From Actinomycetota bacterium (GTDB lineage Bacteria; Actinomycetota; Geothermincolia; Fen-727; Anoxymicrobiaceae): 41,457 nt of DNA. The position numbers and the translations under genes are program-made. Position 1 is the stretch's first letter; each line of letters begins with the position of its first letter. Positions 32,397-40,308 of the stretch are shown here, in pieces. Location: positions 1-41,457 of the forward strand of contig JAFGMY010000018.1 of NCBI GenBank assembly GCA_016927325.1. Reading direction: 5' to 3'. The notes below the pieces were generated by a model. That model was not told where the DNA came from. It did not search any database and worked only from the letters and a program-made list of their open reading frames with translations.

Positions 32397-32759
32397 CAAC
32401 CAATCATGATATGAACCATTGACCCCAATGACGTCTAATATCAGTCACGCTTTCGTGGGGCTCTCCAGCCCCGCTCATTTGTTAAAACAATCTTTGAAAT
32501 CAAACTCCTTTAGTGCGGGGCTCTCAGCCCGGCACTATCATGGTGTTATGATCCACTGGTTCAAATCCAGTAACGCCCACCATTTAACCCCGGTGCCTGC
32601 GGTTTTGTTTTGCCGAAGACAAAATTAAACCCCTGACATCGGTCTCACTTTATGAATACGCAAACATCCCGTACTGCAAACCAGTGATTTGGTCACCAGC
32701 TCCACAAGCCACAAAACCAATGAAGCAATGCCTGTGAATCAGCTCCTTTAGTGAAACGT
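32397..32759 (+). repeat. Gene-free stretch with two hairpin repeats, between and beyond the tRNA-end copies
   Basis: No coding sequence is supported. GGGGCT-CTCC-AGCCCC (32457-32472) and GGGGCT-CTC-AGCCC (32517-32530) are two similar hairpins about 60 bp apart inside the interval between the tRNA 3'-end copies. An 11-bp word, CTCCTTTAGTG, occurs at 32505-32515 and again at 32743-32753. The hairpins resemble REP-like palindromes. One could instead serve as a terminator for tRNA-Val, although neither has a T-run. Confidence 0.5.
32554..32583 (+). repeat. 30-bp direct repeat, copy 2 (tRNA-Val 3' end duplicate; att-like)
   Basis: An exact second copy of the last 29 bases of tRNA-Val plus one base, without the rest of the tRNA. 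It lies 157 bp beyond copy 1. No integrase gene lies in the interval, so any element that made it has been lost or reduced to the hairpin-bearing stretch. Confidence 0.85.
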
Positions 32760-33371
32760 CTATTTCCAGGCGGGGGCATCACTCAAACGGGAACCGCACT
32801 GGTCGCAGAGTTCGGTATGAGCGGGAAGTTTCCGCCCGCAACCGGTGCAGGACTTGATAAAGTAGCTGTCGTCAAGAAACGTGCCGCACTTCCAGCATGC
32901 TACATAGTGGCTGGGGACGTAAACGTTGCAGTTGACGCACAGAACCGACCCATTTTCAAATTCCCACCGGGCCGGGGCGAAAACGGTACGGTCGGATTGG
33001 GGGTACGAAGGATAAGTGTTTATTTTGAAAGCAACCTGATTTGTCTGGGCTGTTTTGGATGATCTGTTTGCGTAATAGAGAACGGCGAAGATGACTGCTA
33101 CGGAAAGAAAACCGAATGCTCCAAGCCAGGTAACGGCCTGACCGGCCGGGCCTTCCACCAGGTGCCCGTTCAGTAGAGCCCAGACGCTGATGAAACATGG
33201 GGCTGCCAGCGTCAAGCGATTCAAGTCGGCTTTCCTGCTGAATCGCCAGAAGAACGCAGAGGCAAGAAGAGCGAGCAGTATCGCAAGCAAAGGCATGATA
33301 GTGTAATCAAAATACTGGTCCATTGAAAATTCAACCGCAAAAACTGCATAGAGTGATGAAACGCCGCCCAT
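32760..33371 (-). CDS. Membrane protein with C-terminal double zinc ribbon
   Basis: A 203-residue protein with three N-terminal hydrophobic segments (about residues 25-47, 53-68, 80-100) and then a polar linker. At its C-terminus are four CxxC pairs: CVNC, CWKC, CTGC and CDQC, making two stacked zinc ribbons (DZANK-like). GGGAGG lies about 9 nt before the ATG at 33371. An in-frame Met at codon 17 is an alternative. Proteins of this layout are common and functionally uncharacterised; the ribbon may bind nucleic acid or protein at the membrane. It is a single gene, with the tRNA-associated repeats downstream. Confidence 0.75.
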   Translation of the reverse strand: MGGVSSLYAVFAVEFSMDQYFDYTIMPLLAILLALLASAFFWRFSRKADLNRLTLAAPCFISVWALLNGHLVEGPAGQAVTWLGAFGFLSVAVIFAVLYYANRSSKTAQTNQVAFKINTYPSYPQSDRTVFAPARWEFENGSVLCVNCNVYVPSHYVACWKCGTFLDDSYFIKSCTGCGRKLPAHTELCDQCGSRLSDAPAWK

Positions 33372-33805
33372 TGGATACCGCCTCCCGTTTGCCGATCAGT
33401 GCCTTCAGCAATTCAACTGTTTCCCCCGGATCACCGTAATTATAAACACATTACAGTGATTCATTCCATGCCTTGCGCACACCGTCCTTCATGCAAAGTT
33501 CCGGCCGGGAGGGCGTTCGGGTTGAATTCTGAGGATTCATGGATAACTGTCCGGTGTTTATTTGTGTACGTTTCCAGAAGCAGGAGATTGCCGGGACATT
33601 GACGCGTTTTGACAATTTCGACTGTTGTTCCCGATCGTCCTGGAGCCGGCATGGAATACCGCACGCTCTTCGAACCCGGCCTTCTCGACTTTGCACTGCG
33701 CATTCTGTATCATTGCGGAGTTGCGGAGCCTGAAAAAGTTCCAGAATCGGACAGGCCGGCCCGTAATTATTGTATGGAAGGCTCAAGCAGGGCAGAGGAG
33801 TTGCT
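33372..33805 (+). promoter_or_regulatory. 434-bp intergenic region between divergent genes; candidate minus-strand -10
   Basis: Several short ORFs cover this stretch in both directions, but none has a ribosome binding site plus family-like sequence. A TATAAT on the minus strand (33444-33439) lies about 70 bp before the zinc-ribbon gene and may be its -10, with no good -35. The GAGGAG at 33795-33800 belongs to the next gene. I see no RNA gene. Confidence 0.35.
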
Positions 33806-34324
33806 ATGCCGACGGTGTTCGCCGTTAACTGGACCGCGATATTTTCAGAAATGAACAGGTACCTTGCCACGTTTCTTATCGCCATGATTCCGATTGCGGA
33901 GCTCAGGGGTGCAATCCCGTATGCATGGCACATGGGGATACCGTGGTGGCAGGCTTATATTATTAGTGTCGCCGGGAACATGACCCCGATATTTTTCATC
34001 CTCTGGCTTCTGGAACCGGTTTCAAAATGGCTTATGGAGAACTCGAAAATCTTCAACAAGTTTTTCGAATGGTTATTCGGCAGGACCCGGAGAAAGCTGG
34101 AGAAGAGGTATGCAATTTACGCGGAACTGGCCCTCGCGATTTTTGTTGCCATTCCGTTGCCGGTGACAGGGGCATGGACAGGTTCCGTGGCGGCTTTTGT
34201 GTTCGATATTCCATATCGCAAAGCCCTGTTATGGATATTCGTCGGTGTACTTACCGCCGGTTTGATAGTAACCGCCGTAATGGGGACATCCGTTGGTATC
34301 TTTAACATATTTAAAGGTGGTTAA
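33806..34324 (+). CDS. COG2426-type small multi-drug export family membrane protein
   Basis: A 172-residue integral membrane protein. The block IPIAELRGAIPYAWHMGIPWW is the signature of the COG2426 family, annotated as putative small multi-drug export proteins, and IPLPVTGAWTGSVAAFVF is the second conserved block. About four to five membrane helices are visible. True transport activity is not established for most members. The ATG at 33806 has GAGGAG at 5-6 nt and is preferred over the track start at 33770. Confidence 0.83.
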   Translation: MPTVFAVNWTAIFSEMNRYLATFLIAMIPIAELRGAIPYAWHMGIPWWQAYIISVAGNMTPIFFILWLLEPVSKWLMENSKIFNKFFEWLFGRTRRKLEKRYAIYAELALAIFVAIPLPVTGAWTGSVAAFVFDIPYRKALLWIFVGVLTAGLIVTAVMGTSVGIFNIFKGG

Positions 34325-34410
34325 AAGTGCGGGAAGGTAGTTGAAAGACGTCACTCTTGAGGTATCATGATGAATGTTGAATATTTCAGGACAAATCAAG
34401 GGAGTTGTAT

Positions 34411-35139
34411 GTGAGCGGGATTGATTCCGACGCTCGGAACAGAAGACTGCTGGAAGTCCAGGTGATCGACACCAGGATATTCGATCTTAAGAACCAGATA
34501 ATTAATCTTGCCGGAAAGCACGGTCTGGACGAACTCGAGCGCGAAGCCGAAAGCGTGGGGGAGTCACTCCAAAGCAGGAAAAACGCGCTGGAAGCTCTCG
34601 AACACAGGCAGCACAAGCTTGACGGTGAGCTCGATCTGCTGACGCTTAAGATCAAGAAGGAAAAAGAGAAGCTGTTCAGCGGTACGATAATGAACCCTAA
34701 AGAGCTTAACGGGATAAACGAGGAGATACAGTCTCTGGAGAAGAGGCGTGATGAAATGGAGACCGAAGATCTGGAGTTGATGGATGCGTCTGATCTGGCG
34801 GGTGAGGAAGTCAAGACAGCCGGGAGCGAGTTCAAGGAAATCGCCGGACGGCAGGATGAGGCGAAAGGCGCATACACCGCCGAACTTGCCGACCTTGAAA
34901 AACAGATAAGCGTGTTGGAAGAGGAGCGGGACGCCTTGAAAGGGGAACTCGACAGTGAGACGGTTGAACTCTACGAAAAGCTCTTGAGACAAAAGGGCGG
35001 GCTTGCTGTTGTCAAGATTGAACACGGCAGGAACTGTGGGGGTTGTCACATTGAGTTCAGCATCAGCCAGGTTGACCGTTTCCAGCACGAGGAAGGCTTC
35101 TTCCGGTGTGAATTCTGCCAGAGGATTCTTGTGAAATGA
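34411..35139 (+). CDS. Coiled-coil zinc-ribbon protein, CT398 family
   Basis: A 242-residue protein, almost entirely a long antiparallel coiled coil (about residues 8-185) followed by a C-terminal zinc ribbon with ligands in NCGGCH and CEFCQRIL. This is the CT398-like family (zf-RING_7). The conserved pre-ribbon segment includes LFSGTIMNPKELNGINEEI. The GTG at 34411 has AGGGAG 6 nt upstream; the track TTG at 34405 is too close to it. In other Actinomycetota this gene neighbours RNase H, as it does here. Its role is unknown; an RNA- or nucleotide-related function has been proposed from such neighbourhoods. Confidence 0.85.
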   Translation: MSGIDSDARNRRLLEVQVIDTRIFDLKNQIINLAGKHGLDELEREAESVGESLQSRKNALEALEHRQHKLDGELDLLTLKIKKEKEKLFSGTIMNPKELNGINEEIQSLEKRRDEMETEDLELMDASDLAGEEVKTAGSEFKEIAGRQDEAKGAYTAELADLEKQISVLEEERDALKGELDSETVELYEKLLRQKGGLAVVKIEHGRNCGGCHIEFSISQVDRFQHEEGFFRCEFCQRILVK

Positions 35140-35155
35140 TTCTTTTACTGATTGC

Positions 35156-35641
35156 GTGAATATGGTTATGGGACATGGAGACTGGTTGAACATATATTCC
35201 GATGGTGGTTCGCGCGGCAACCCAGGGCCTGCCGGAATCGGCGGTCAGGCGATTGACGAAAAAGGCCGTGTTCTTGCGGAGGTATGTGAATTTCTTGGAG
35301 ACGCCACAAATAACGTAGCGGAGTACCGGGCTCTTATACGCATACTCGAGGAAAGCGCCGGGTTGGGATTCAACAAGATAAGCATAAGGACCGACAGTGA
35401 ACTCGTGGCATATCAGATAACCGGTGCGTACAGGATAAAAAGCAAAAACCTGTTGCCTCTGGCCGAGAGGGTGAGATCGCTGCTCGAAAAGTACGAGGAT
35501 GTAAGAGTCACGGCGATTCCGAGGGAAGAGAATGAGGTTAGTGACCGGCTTGCCAATACTGCTATCGACATGGGGCTCGAGGGTGAGATAGAGCCGATAT
35601 CACCCGGCCACGCGCAAGGGACGCAGGGCAACCTGTTTTAA
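35156..35641 (+). CDS. rnhA: Ribonuclease HI family protein
   Basis: RNase H fold nuclease cleaving RNA in RNA-DNA hybrids. The catalytic carboxylates are visible as the Asp in IYSDGGSRGNPGP, the Glu in NVAEYRAL, the Asp in IRTDSELV and the Asp in EVSDRLANTAID. It lacks the basic-protrusion handle of E. coli RNase HI, as do many Gram-positive and archaeal proteins. The length is up to 161 residues. The GTG at 35156 is used; ATGs at 35162 and 35168 are alternatives and no ribosome binding site decides. It follows the CT398-like gene by 16 bp, and a terminator lies 70 bp downstream. Confidence 0.9.
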   Translation: MNMVMGHGDWLNIYSDGGSRGNPGPAGIGGQAIDEKGRVLAEVCEFLGDATNNVAEYRALIRILEESAGLGFNKISIRTDSELVAYQITGAYRIKSKNLLPLAERVRSLLEKYEDVRVTAIPREENEVSDRLANTAIDMGLEGEIEPISPGHAQGTQGNLF

Positions 35642-35710
35642 AACGGTGGATCCAATTGCAGGGGACGATCCCTGTACTTGAGCGCCTACTTTAAATAGTC
35701 ATTTTTATGA

Positions 35711-35732
35711 GCACGGGGACGGCCGTGTTTTT
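35711..35732 (+). terminator. Rho-independent terminator after rnhA
   Basis: CACGG (35712-35716) pairs with CCGTG (35723-35727) around GGACGG and is followed by five T residues. A second small hairpin, CAGGG-GACGAT-CCCTG (35659-35674), lies just upstream. Together they close the transcript ending in rnhA. Confidence 0.6.
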
Positions 35733-35754
35733 ATTAGAGTGTACCAGTAGTAGA

Positions 35755-35773
35755 ATAACGGCTGCGCCGTTAT
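35755..35773. repeat. Perfect 8-bp hairpin with 3-nt loop
   Basis: ATAACGGC-TGC-GCCGTTAT is a complete stem-loop in the spacer between rnhA and the UDP-glucose dehydrogenase gene. No T-run follows on either strand. It could be part of the mRNA leader of the polysaccharide cluster, a protein-binding palindrome, or a second termination element. Confidence 0.5.
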
Positions 35774-35863
35774 CGGTGGATTACATGTATTTAGAACGAG
35801 GCTTGATGGCGATATGGGTTTTATACTGACGGTATGACGATACCGGTCTAAGGCGGGATCTGA

Positions 35864-37153
35864 ATGGAATGTTGTGTAATTGGAACCGGATACGTGGGGT
35901 TGGTCACGGGGGCCTGCCTTGCCGATATGGGCAATTCCGTGATTTGCGTCGACCGCGATAACCTGAAGATAAATAAGTTGAGCAAGGGTGAGATCCCTAT
36001 CTTTGAAGCGGGGCTCGAAGCAATAGTCACGAGATGCCTGAAGAGCGGCAAGCTGAAATTCACCACCTCGACAAAAGAAGCGGTTCATGTGAGTACCCTG
36101 ATCTTTATTACTGTTGATACCCCTTCGGACTACCAGGGTTATGCGGACCTGACGCATGTTGATGAAGTGGCCGGGGATATAGCCTCCGTAATGAACGGTT
36201 ATAAGATAATAATTAACAAGAGCACCGTACCGGTCGGCACCACCCGTCGGGTGGAAAGAGTTATCGAGGAGTCCCTGAAGGAGTACCATGAGTTCGATGT
36301 GATATCCAATCCCGAGTTCCTGCGGGAAGGCACCGCCGTGTCCGACTTCATGAAACCTGCCCGTATAGTGATCGGAAGCGGGTCACAGAAGGCGATCATG
36401 ATGATGACCGACCTCTACCGCAAGATGAACGCCCCGTTGCTGATCACCGACCCGGTCAGTGCAGAGATGATCAAGTACGCTTCCAATGCTTTTCTGGCTA
36501 CAAAAGTATCTTATATCAACGCAATAGCGAATATATGTGAGGTTGTCGGAGCCGACGTAAGGGAAGTCTCTCTCGGCATGGGTTACGACGAGCGGATCGG
36601 TTTTGAGTTCCTGAGGGCCGGCCCCGGTTTCGGAGGGTCGTGTTTCCCCAAGGACTGCCGCGCGCTTCTCAGGATTGCCGGCGATTACGGCTACAATTTC
36701 AAGCTTCTCGAAGGTGTAATGGATGTCAACAGGGAACAGCAGCTCCGGACGGTGGACAAGATAAAACGCATGGCCGGTGGCTTTGACGGGAAAAAGATCG
36801 GGGTGCTGGGGCTGGCTTTCAAGGCGAATACTGATGACATAAGGGAGTCTCCCGCGGTGAATATTGTAAGCATGGTGCTTTCCGGAGGGGCTGAGGTTTC
36901 AGTTTACGATCCAGAAGCAATGGAAAATGCTTCAGAGTTTATACCCGAGGCGAAGTTTGCCGGTGACGCGTATGAAGTCGCCGCCCAGGCTGATATTCTG
37001 GTTCTTTTAACAGAGTGGGATGAATTCAAGTGGCTGGATTATACACGGATAAAGGAGCTTATGAACTCGCCTGTTCTGCTGGATGCGAGGAACTGCCTCG
37101 ACCCGGCTGTACTGAGAAAGATCGGATACACGTATGAAGGAGTTGGGAGATGA
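35864..37153 (+). CDS. UDP-glucose 6-dehydrogenase family protein
   Basis: NAD-dependent enzyme oxidising UDP-glucose to UDP-glucuronate, a precursor for surface polysaccharides. The Rossmann motif is CVIGTGYVGLVTG at the N-terminus. The catalytic Cys is in GPGFGGSCFPKDCRALL, and the second Rossmann-like domain begins IGVLGLAFKANTDDIRES. The length of 429 residues fits the TuaD/Ugd family. A related UDP-ManNAc or GDP-mannose dehydrogenase is possible but less likely from the motif set. The next glycosyltransferase starts on its stop (ATGA), so this gene heads the cluster. Confidence 0.9.
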   Translation: MECCVIGTGYVGLVTGACLADMGNSVICVDRDNLKINKLSKGEIPIFEAGLEAIVTRCLKSGKLKFTTSTKEAVHVSTLIFITVDTPSDYQGYADLTHVDEVAGDIASVMNGYKIIINKSTVPVGTTRRVERVIEESLKEYHEFDVISNPEFLREGTAVSDFMKPARIVIGSGSQKAIMMMTDLYRKMNAPLLITDPVSAEMIKYASNAFLATKVSYINAIANICEVVGADVREVSLGMGYDERIGFEFLRAGPGFGGSCFPKDCRALLRIAGDYGYNFKLLEGVMDVNREQQLRTVDKIKRMAGGFDGKKIGVLGLAFKANTDDIRESPAVNIVSMVLSGGAEVSVYDPEAMENASEFIPEAKFAGDAYEVAAQADILVLLTEWDEFKWLDYTRIKELMNSPVLLDARNCLDPAVLRKIGYTYEGVGR

Positions 37154-37836
37154 AGCTCTCTGTGGTAATGCCTGTTTATAACGAAAGGAATACCATAAAG
37201 GAGATTTTGAGAAGGGTGCGCTCGGTTGACCTGGGGGAAATCTCCATCGAGATCGTGGCCGTTGATGACGGTTCGGATGATGGAAGCGTCGATATCCTGA
37301 AAATGGAAGCCGATTCAACAACCAAGGTCATTTGCCACGACAGGAACATTGGGAAAGGTGCCGCGATCAGGTCCGGCCTGGAACAGGTGACCGGTGATCT
37401 TATTATTATTCAGGACGCCGATCTTGAATACGACCCTGATGATTACAGGGACATGCTGGCGCCGGTGCTGAAGAAAAAAGCCGAAGTGGTTTATGGATCG
37501 AGGTTTACCGGTGAGCGCCGGAATATGCTTTTCTGGCATATGCTTGGAAACAAGTTCCTGTCGCTTGTTACGGACGTGCTCTACAATACTACGATTTCCG
37601 ACATGGAAACGTGTTACAAGCTTTTTACAAAAGAAACGCTTGAAGATATCAGTATCAGGTCAAACGGGTTTGATGTGGAGCCCGAAATCACCGCGAAATT
37701 ACTTAAGAAAGGCATCAGGATTTACGAAGTGCCCATTTCTTATGCCGGGCGTGAGTACTACGAGGGCAAGAAAATAACATGGAAAGACGGTGTTTTGGCG
37801 CTATGGGCGCTGCTCAAGTACCGTTTTGTTAATTAG
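37150..37836 (+). CDS. Family-2 glycosyltransferase, DPM1-like
   Basis: GT-A fold enzyme, 228 residues, without transmembrane segments. SVVMPVYNERNTI, VDDGSDDGS and the metal-binding IIQDADLEYDPDDY are typical of the polyprenyl-phosphate mannosyl/glucosyltransferase branch of GT2. VYGSRFTGERRN and the FDVEPEITAKLLKKG segment also belong to that branch. It probably transfers a sugar to a polyprenyl phosphate carrier on the cytoplasmic face. It overlaps the dehydrogenase by 4 bp. Confidence 0.88.
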   Translation: MKLSVVMPVYNERNTIKEILRRVRSVDLGEISIEIVAVDDGSDDGSVDILKMEADSTTKVICHDRNIGKGAAIRSGLEQVTGDLIIIQDADLEYDPDDYRDMLAPVLKKKAEVVYGSRFTGERRNMLFWHMLGNKFLSLVTDVLYNTTISDMETCYKLFTKETLEDISIRSNGFDVEPEITAKLLKKGIRIYEVPISYAGREYYEGKKITWKDGVLALWALLKYRFVN

Positions 37837-37875
37837 CATTCCATGCTTGGTGCATGGAGTCTGGGAGGTGCAAAG

Positions 37876-38385
37876 GTGTCTAAGGCAACGATAGTGAGCA
37901 TCCTGTTGCTGGTTCTCAGTATAGGCCTGGCTGTAGCGGGACAACTCAGCATGAAGGCCGGCATGAGCAAAGTTGTGGAGGACGGAGGCGAGCTTTCATT
38001 CGCGGATTTCAAGAATCCGGTTGAGCTGGCTTCCAGGATAGGAAAAAGCGTCTGGGCCGTAATTGGGGTGCTTCTGTACGCGATTTCCGCGGTATTCTGG
38101 CTGATAGTTCTCTCGAGGGTGGATTTAAGTGTAGCCTATCCTCTGGTAGCGGCTGGATATGTCGTGGTTGTCTTCTATTCATGGCTGGTTTTCAAGGAGG
38201 ACGTCAAGTGGTTTACCTGGGTGGGACTGATCTTGATTGTGGCGGGTGTCGTTATCGCGGGACAGGGACTTGCCGCCGGTGATGATGACAAAAGCGACAA
38301 AACTTCAATAGAACGAAAAGCCGAACCCACCCTAGCAACGGAAGCCGCTTTCCCGAATGAAACAAGTATCAGCAATAATAATTAA
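37876..38385 (+). CDS. EamA/SMR-like four-helix membrane transporter
   Basis: A 169-residue protein with four hydrophobic helices followed by a ~35-residue polar tail. GQLSMKAG after the first helix and VDLSVAYPLVAAGYVVVVFYS are typical of EamA/SMR-type small transporters, including ArnE/ArnF-like lipid-linked sugar flippases. GTG at 37876 has GGGAGGTG 5 nt upstream, so I use it rather than ATG 37843. Between glycosyltransferase genes, a role in moving a lipid-linked sugar across the membrane is plausible. The 3' end overlaps the next glycosyltransferase by 29 bp. Confidence 0.82.
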   Translation: MSKATIVSILLLVLSIGLAVAGQLSMKAGMSKVVEDGGELSFADFKNPVELASRIGKSVWAVIGVLLYAISAVFWLIVLSRVDLSVAYPLVAAGYVVVVFYSWLVFKEDVKWFTWVGLILIVAGVVIAGQGLAAGDDDKSDKTSIERKAEPTLATEAAFPNETSISNNN

Positions 38386-39418
38386 TTACAACGGGCTTAA
38401 CGACCTTCCCGAGTTTCTGGAATCATTGCGCGATCAAGACTACGAGAATATTGAACTGGTGGTTATCGACAACTGCTCCAGCGACGGCTCACGGGAGTTT
38501 CTGAAAGAGTTCACAGGCTCGGACGAAGCGAAAAAGAGGTTTGCCGGCCAGTCTCCCACTTTCATAGAAAACAGGGACAACAGGGGGTTCAGCGCGGCGC
38601 TCAATACGGGCATCTCGCAATCGAACGGCGAGTTCATACTGTCGCTGAATACCGATGTCGTTCTGGAGCCGGAGTTTCTTTCAACCCTCATGCAGTCCAT
38701 GAACGGGGAGAAGGTTGGGAGCGCGTCAGGAAAACTGCTCCGGTTTCCGCCCCATAACCGCGACAACATTATCGACTCCGCCGGCCACCTGATTTTCAGG
38801 AACCGGCTTGCTGAGAACAGGGGCGAGGGTGAGACGGGCTCGTCGGCTTATATGGAGGACGCCGAAGTATTCGGCACTTGTGGTGCGGCCGCCCTCTACT
38901 CACGGGAGATGCTGGAAGACATAAAAGTCAGCGGGGAATACTTTGATGAAGACTTTTTCGCGTTCTGGGAAGACCTCGATGTTGATTGGAGGTCCAGGTT
39001 GCGTGGATGGCACTGCGTGTATAACCCCCGTGCCATCGCATATCATAAGCGGGGCGGGGCCGGGTACCGCAAATCGGTCCTGGTCGAGTACCATAACTAC
39101 AAGAACCGCTGCCTGATGGTAATAAAGAACGACAGGCTTGCATGCGTCCTGAGAAACCTTCCGGGGATTATTTTTACCGACCTTCTCAAAGGAGGGGCAC
39201 TGCTGATAAGGTGCCCCCGGGCGCTTCTGGCGTCGTTGGAAGTATTGAGGCTGCTGCCGAGAATGCTGAAAAAGAGAAAGACGATACAAAGTGGAAAAAC
39301 CGTATCGGACAGTGACATTGATAAATGGTTCCAGCCGTTTTACTACGGCAAATGGATAAGACGACACCTTCTTAACAGGGGGGAAATGATAATCGAGGGG
39401 GAAAAAACGAGGCGTTGA
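38357..39418 (+). CDS. Family-2 glycosyltransferase (rhamnosyltransferase-like)
   Basis: A 353-residue GT2 protein: AIIINYNGLNDLPEFLESL, VVIDNCSSDGS, FSAALNTGI, then the metal motif LSLNTDVVLEPEF and the acceptor-side EDLDVDWRSRLRGW. This pattern is shared with WbbL/rhamnosyltransferase-type enzymes. A C-terminal region with hydrophobic stretches may associate with the membrane. The start is the ATG at 38357, inside the transporter gene. The next gene begins 4 bp before its stop. The sugar transferred cannot be read from the sequence. Confidence 0.9.
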   Translation: MKQVSAIIINYNGLNDLPEFLESLRDQDYENIELVVIDNCSSDGSREFLKEFTGSDEAKKRFAGQSPTFIENRDNRGFSAALNTGISQSNGEFILSLNTDVVLEPEFLSTLMQSMNGEKVGSASGKLLRFPPHNRDNIIDSAGHLIFRNRLAENRGEGETGSSAYMEDAEVFGTCGAAALYSREMLEDIKVSGEYFDEDFFAFWEDLDVDWRSRLRGWHCVYNPRAIAYHKRGGAGYRKSVLVEYHNYKNRCLMVIKNDRLACVLRNLPGIIFTDLLKGGALLIRCPRALLASLEVLRLLPRMLKKRKTIQSGKTVSDSDIDKWFQPFYYGKWIRRHLLNRGEMIIEGEKTRR

Positions 39419-40308
39419 AAAAAATCGCGGCCGTGATAATAAACAGGAATACCAAGGAGTTTCTTCGAGAGTGCATTGTCTCTTTAGAGAGTCAGGACAT
39501 CGATGGGGAAGTGCCCGTATGGGTTGTCGACAATGGATCTGGAGACGGCAGCCAGGCGATGGTCTTGAACGAGTTTAAGGGTGTGAATCTTGTCTGGAAC
39601 AGTAAAAACCTGGGATATTCCAGGGCATGCAACCAGGGCGTCGAACAAACCGGGACGCCGTATGTAGTGGTAATGAATACCGACACGGTATTGAGGGAAG
39701 ACACCCTGAAAACGATTGTCGAGTATTTCGAAAGGCATCCGGAAGCAGGAATCGTCGGCCCTAAGATACTGAACAGCGATGGCAGCCTTCAGTTTTCATG
39801 CAGAGAGTTCCCGTCCGTAAAAGACGCGTTCATGCACGCATTCCTTGGATATTTCGTATCGGGAAACAGGTACTCCAAGAAGTACCTGAAGATGGATTGG
39901 GATCACCGGGAAGACGTGGAGGTCGACTGGGTTTCCGGCGCGTTTATGGGTATCCGCAGAAAGGCGTTTGATGATATAGAGGGCTTTGACGAAAAGTACT
40001 TCATGTACGTTGAGGACGTCGACCTGTGCTGGCGCATGTGGCAGTCCGGATGGAAAGTCGGCTATGTCCCGGCCGGTGACGTGTATCACCATATCGGAAT
40101 GACCAGCAGGATGGTTTCAACCAGCATGTCGCTTCATCATCATTTGAGCATGCTTAGATTTCATCGCAGGACTTATCGAGGCCCGTTGAAATTTATTGTG
40201 GACCCCGCTGTAGCCGCGGGGATTATGTTACGATTCCTGATGGTCACATGCATAAGTTACTACTATAAATTGAAAGGTTCTTCCAGGAAGGGCTTATATG
40301 ACAAATGA
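39415..40308 (+). CDS. Family-2 glycosyltransferase (rhamnosyltransferase-like)
   Basis: A 297-residue GT2 paralogue of the preceding gene. AAVIINRNTKEFLRECIVSL, VWVVDNGSGDGS, YSRACNQGV, VMNTDTVLREDTL and the YVEDVDLCWRMWQSGWKVGY segment correspond block by block. The C-terminus holds one hydrophobic segment (VAAGIMLRFLMVTCISYYY). The start is a TTG overlapping the previous stop (TTGA). It overlaps the next gene by 11 bp. It likely adds another residue of the same polysaccharide repeat unit. Confidence 0.9.
   Translation: MKKIAAVIINRNTKEFLRECIVSLESQDIDGEVPVWVVDNGSGDGSQAMVLNEFKGVNLVWNSKNLGYSRACNQGVEQTGTPYVVVMNTDTVLREDTLKTIVEYFERHPEAGIVGPKILNSDGSLQFSCREFPSVKDAFMHAFLGYFVSGNRYSKKYLKMDWDHREDVEVDWVSGAFMGIRRKAFDDIEGFDEKYFMYVEDVDLCWRMWQSGWKVGYVPAGDVYHHIGMTSRMVSTSMSLHHHLSMLRFHRRTYRGPLKFIVDPAVAAGIMLRFLMVTCISYYYKLKGSSRKGLYDK

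Noticed and set aside
32419-32628. 69-residue plus-strand ORF spanning the hairpins and the tRNA-end duplicate
   Set aside because: It runs through structural repeats and a tRNA fragment, with no ribosome binding site.
33609-33854. 81-residue ORF upstream of and overlapping the COG2426-type gene
   Set aside because: No ribosome binding site, and it overlaps the well-supported start at 33806; possible but not supported.
33451-33933. 160-residue minus-strand ORF
   Set aside because: Overlaps the 5' end of a real membrane protein gene and has no recognisable domain or ribosome binding site.
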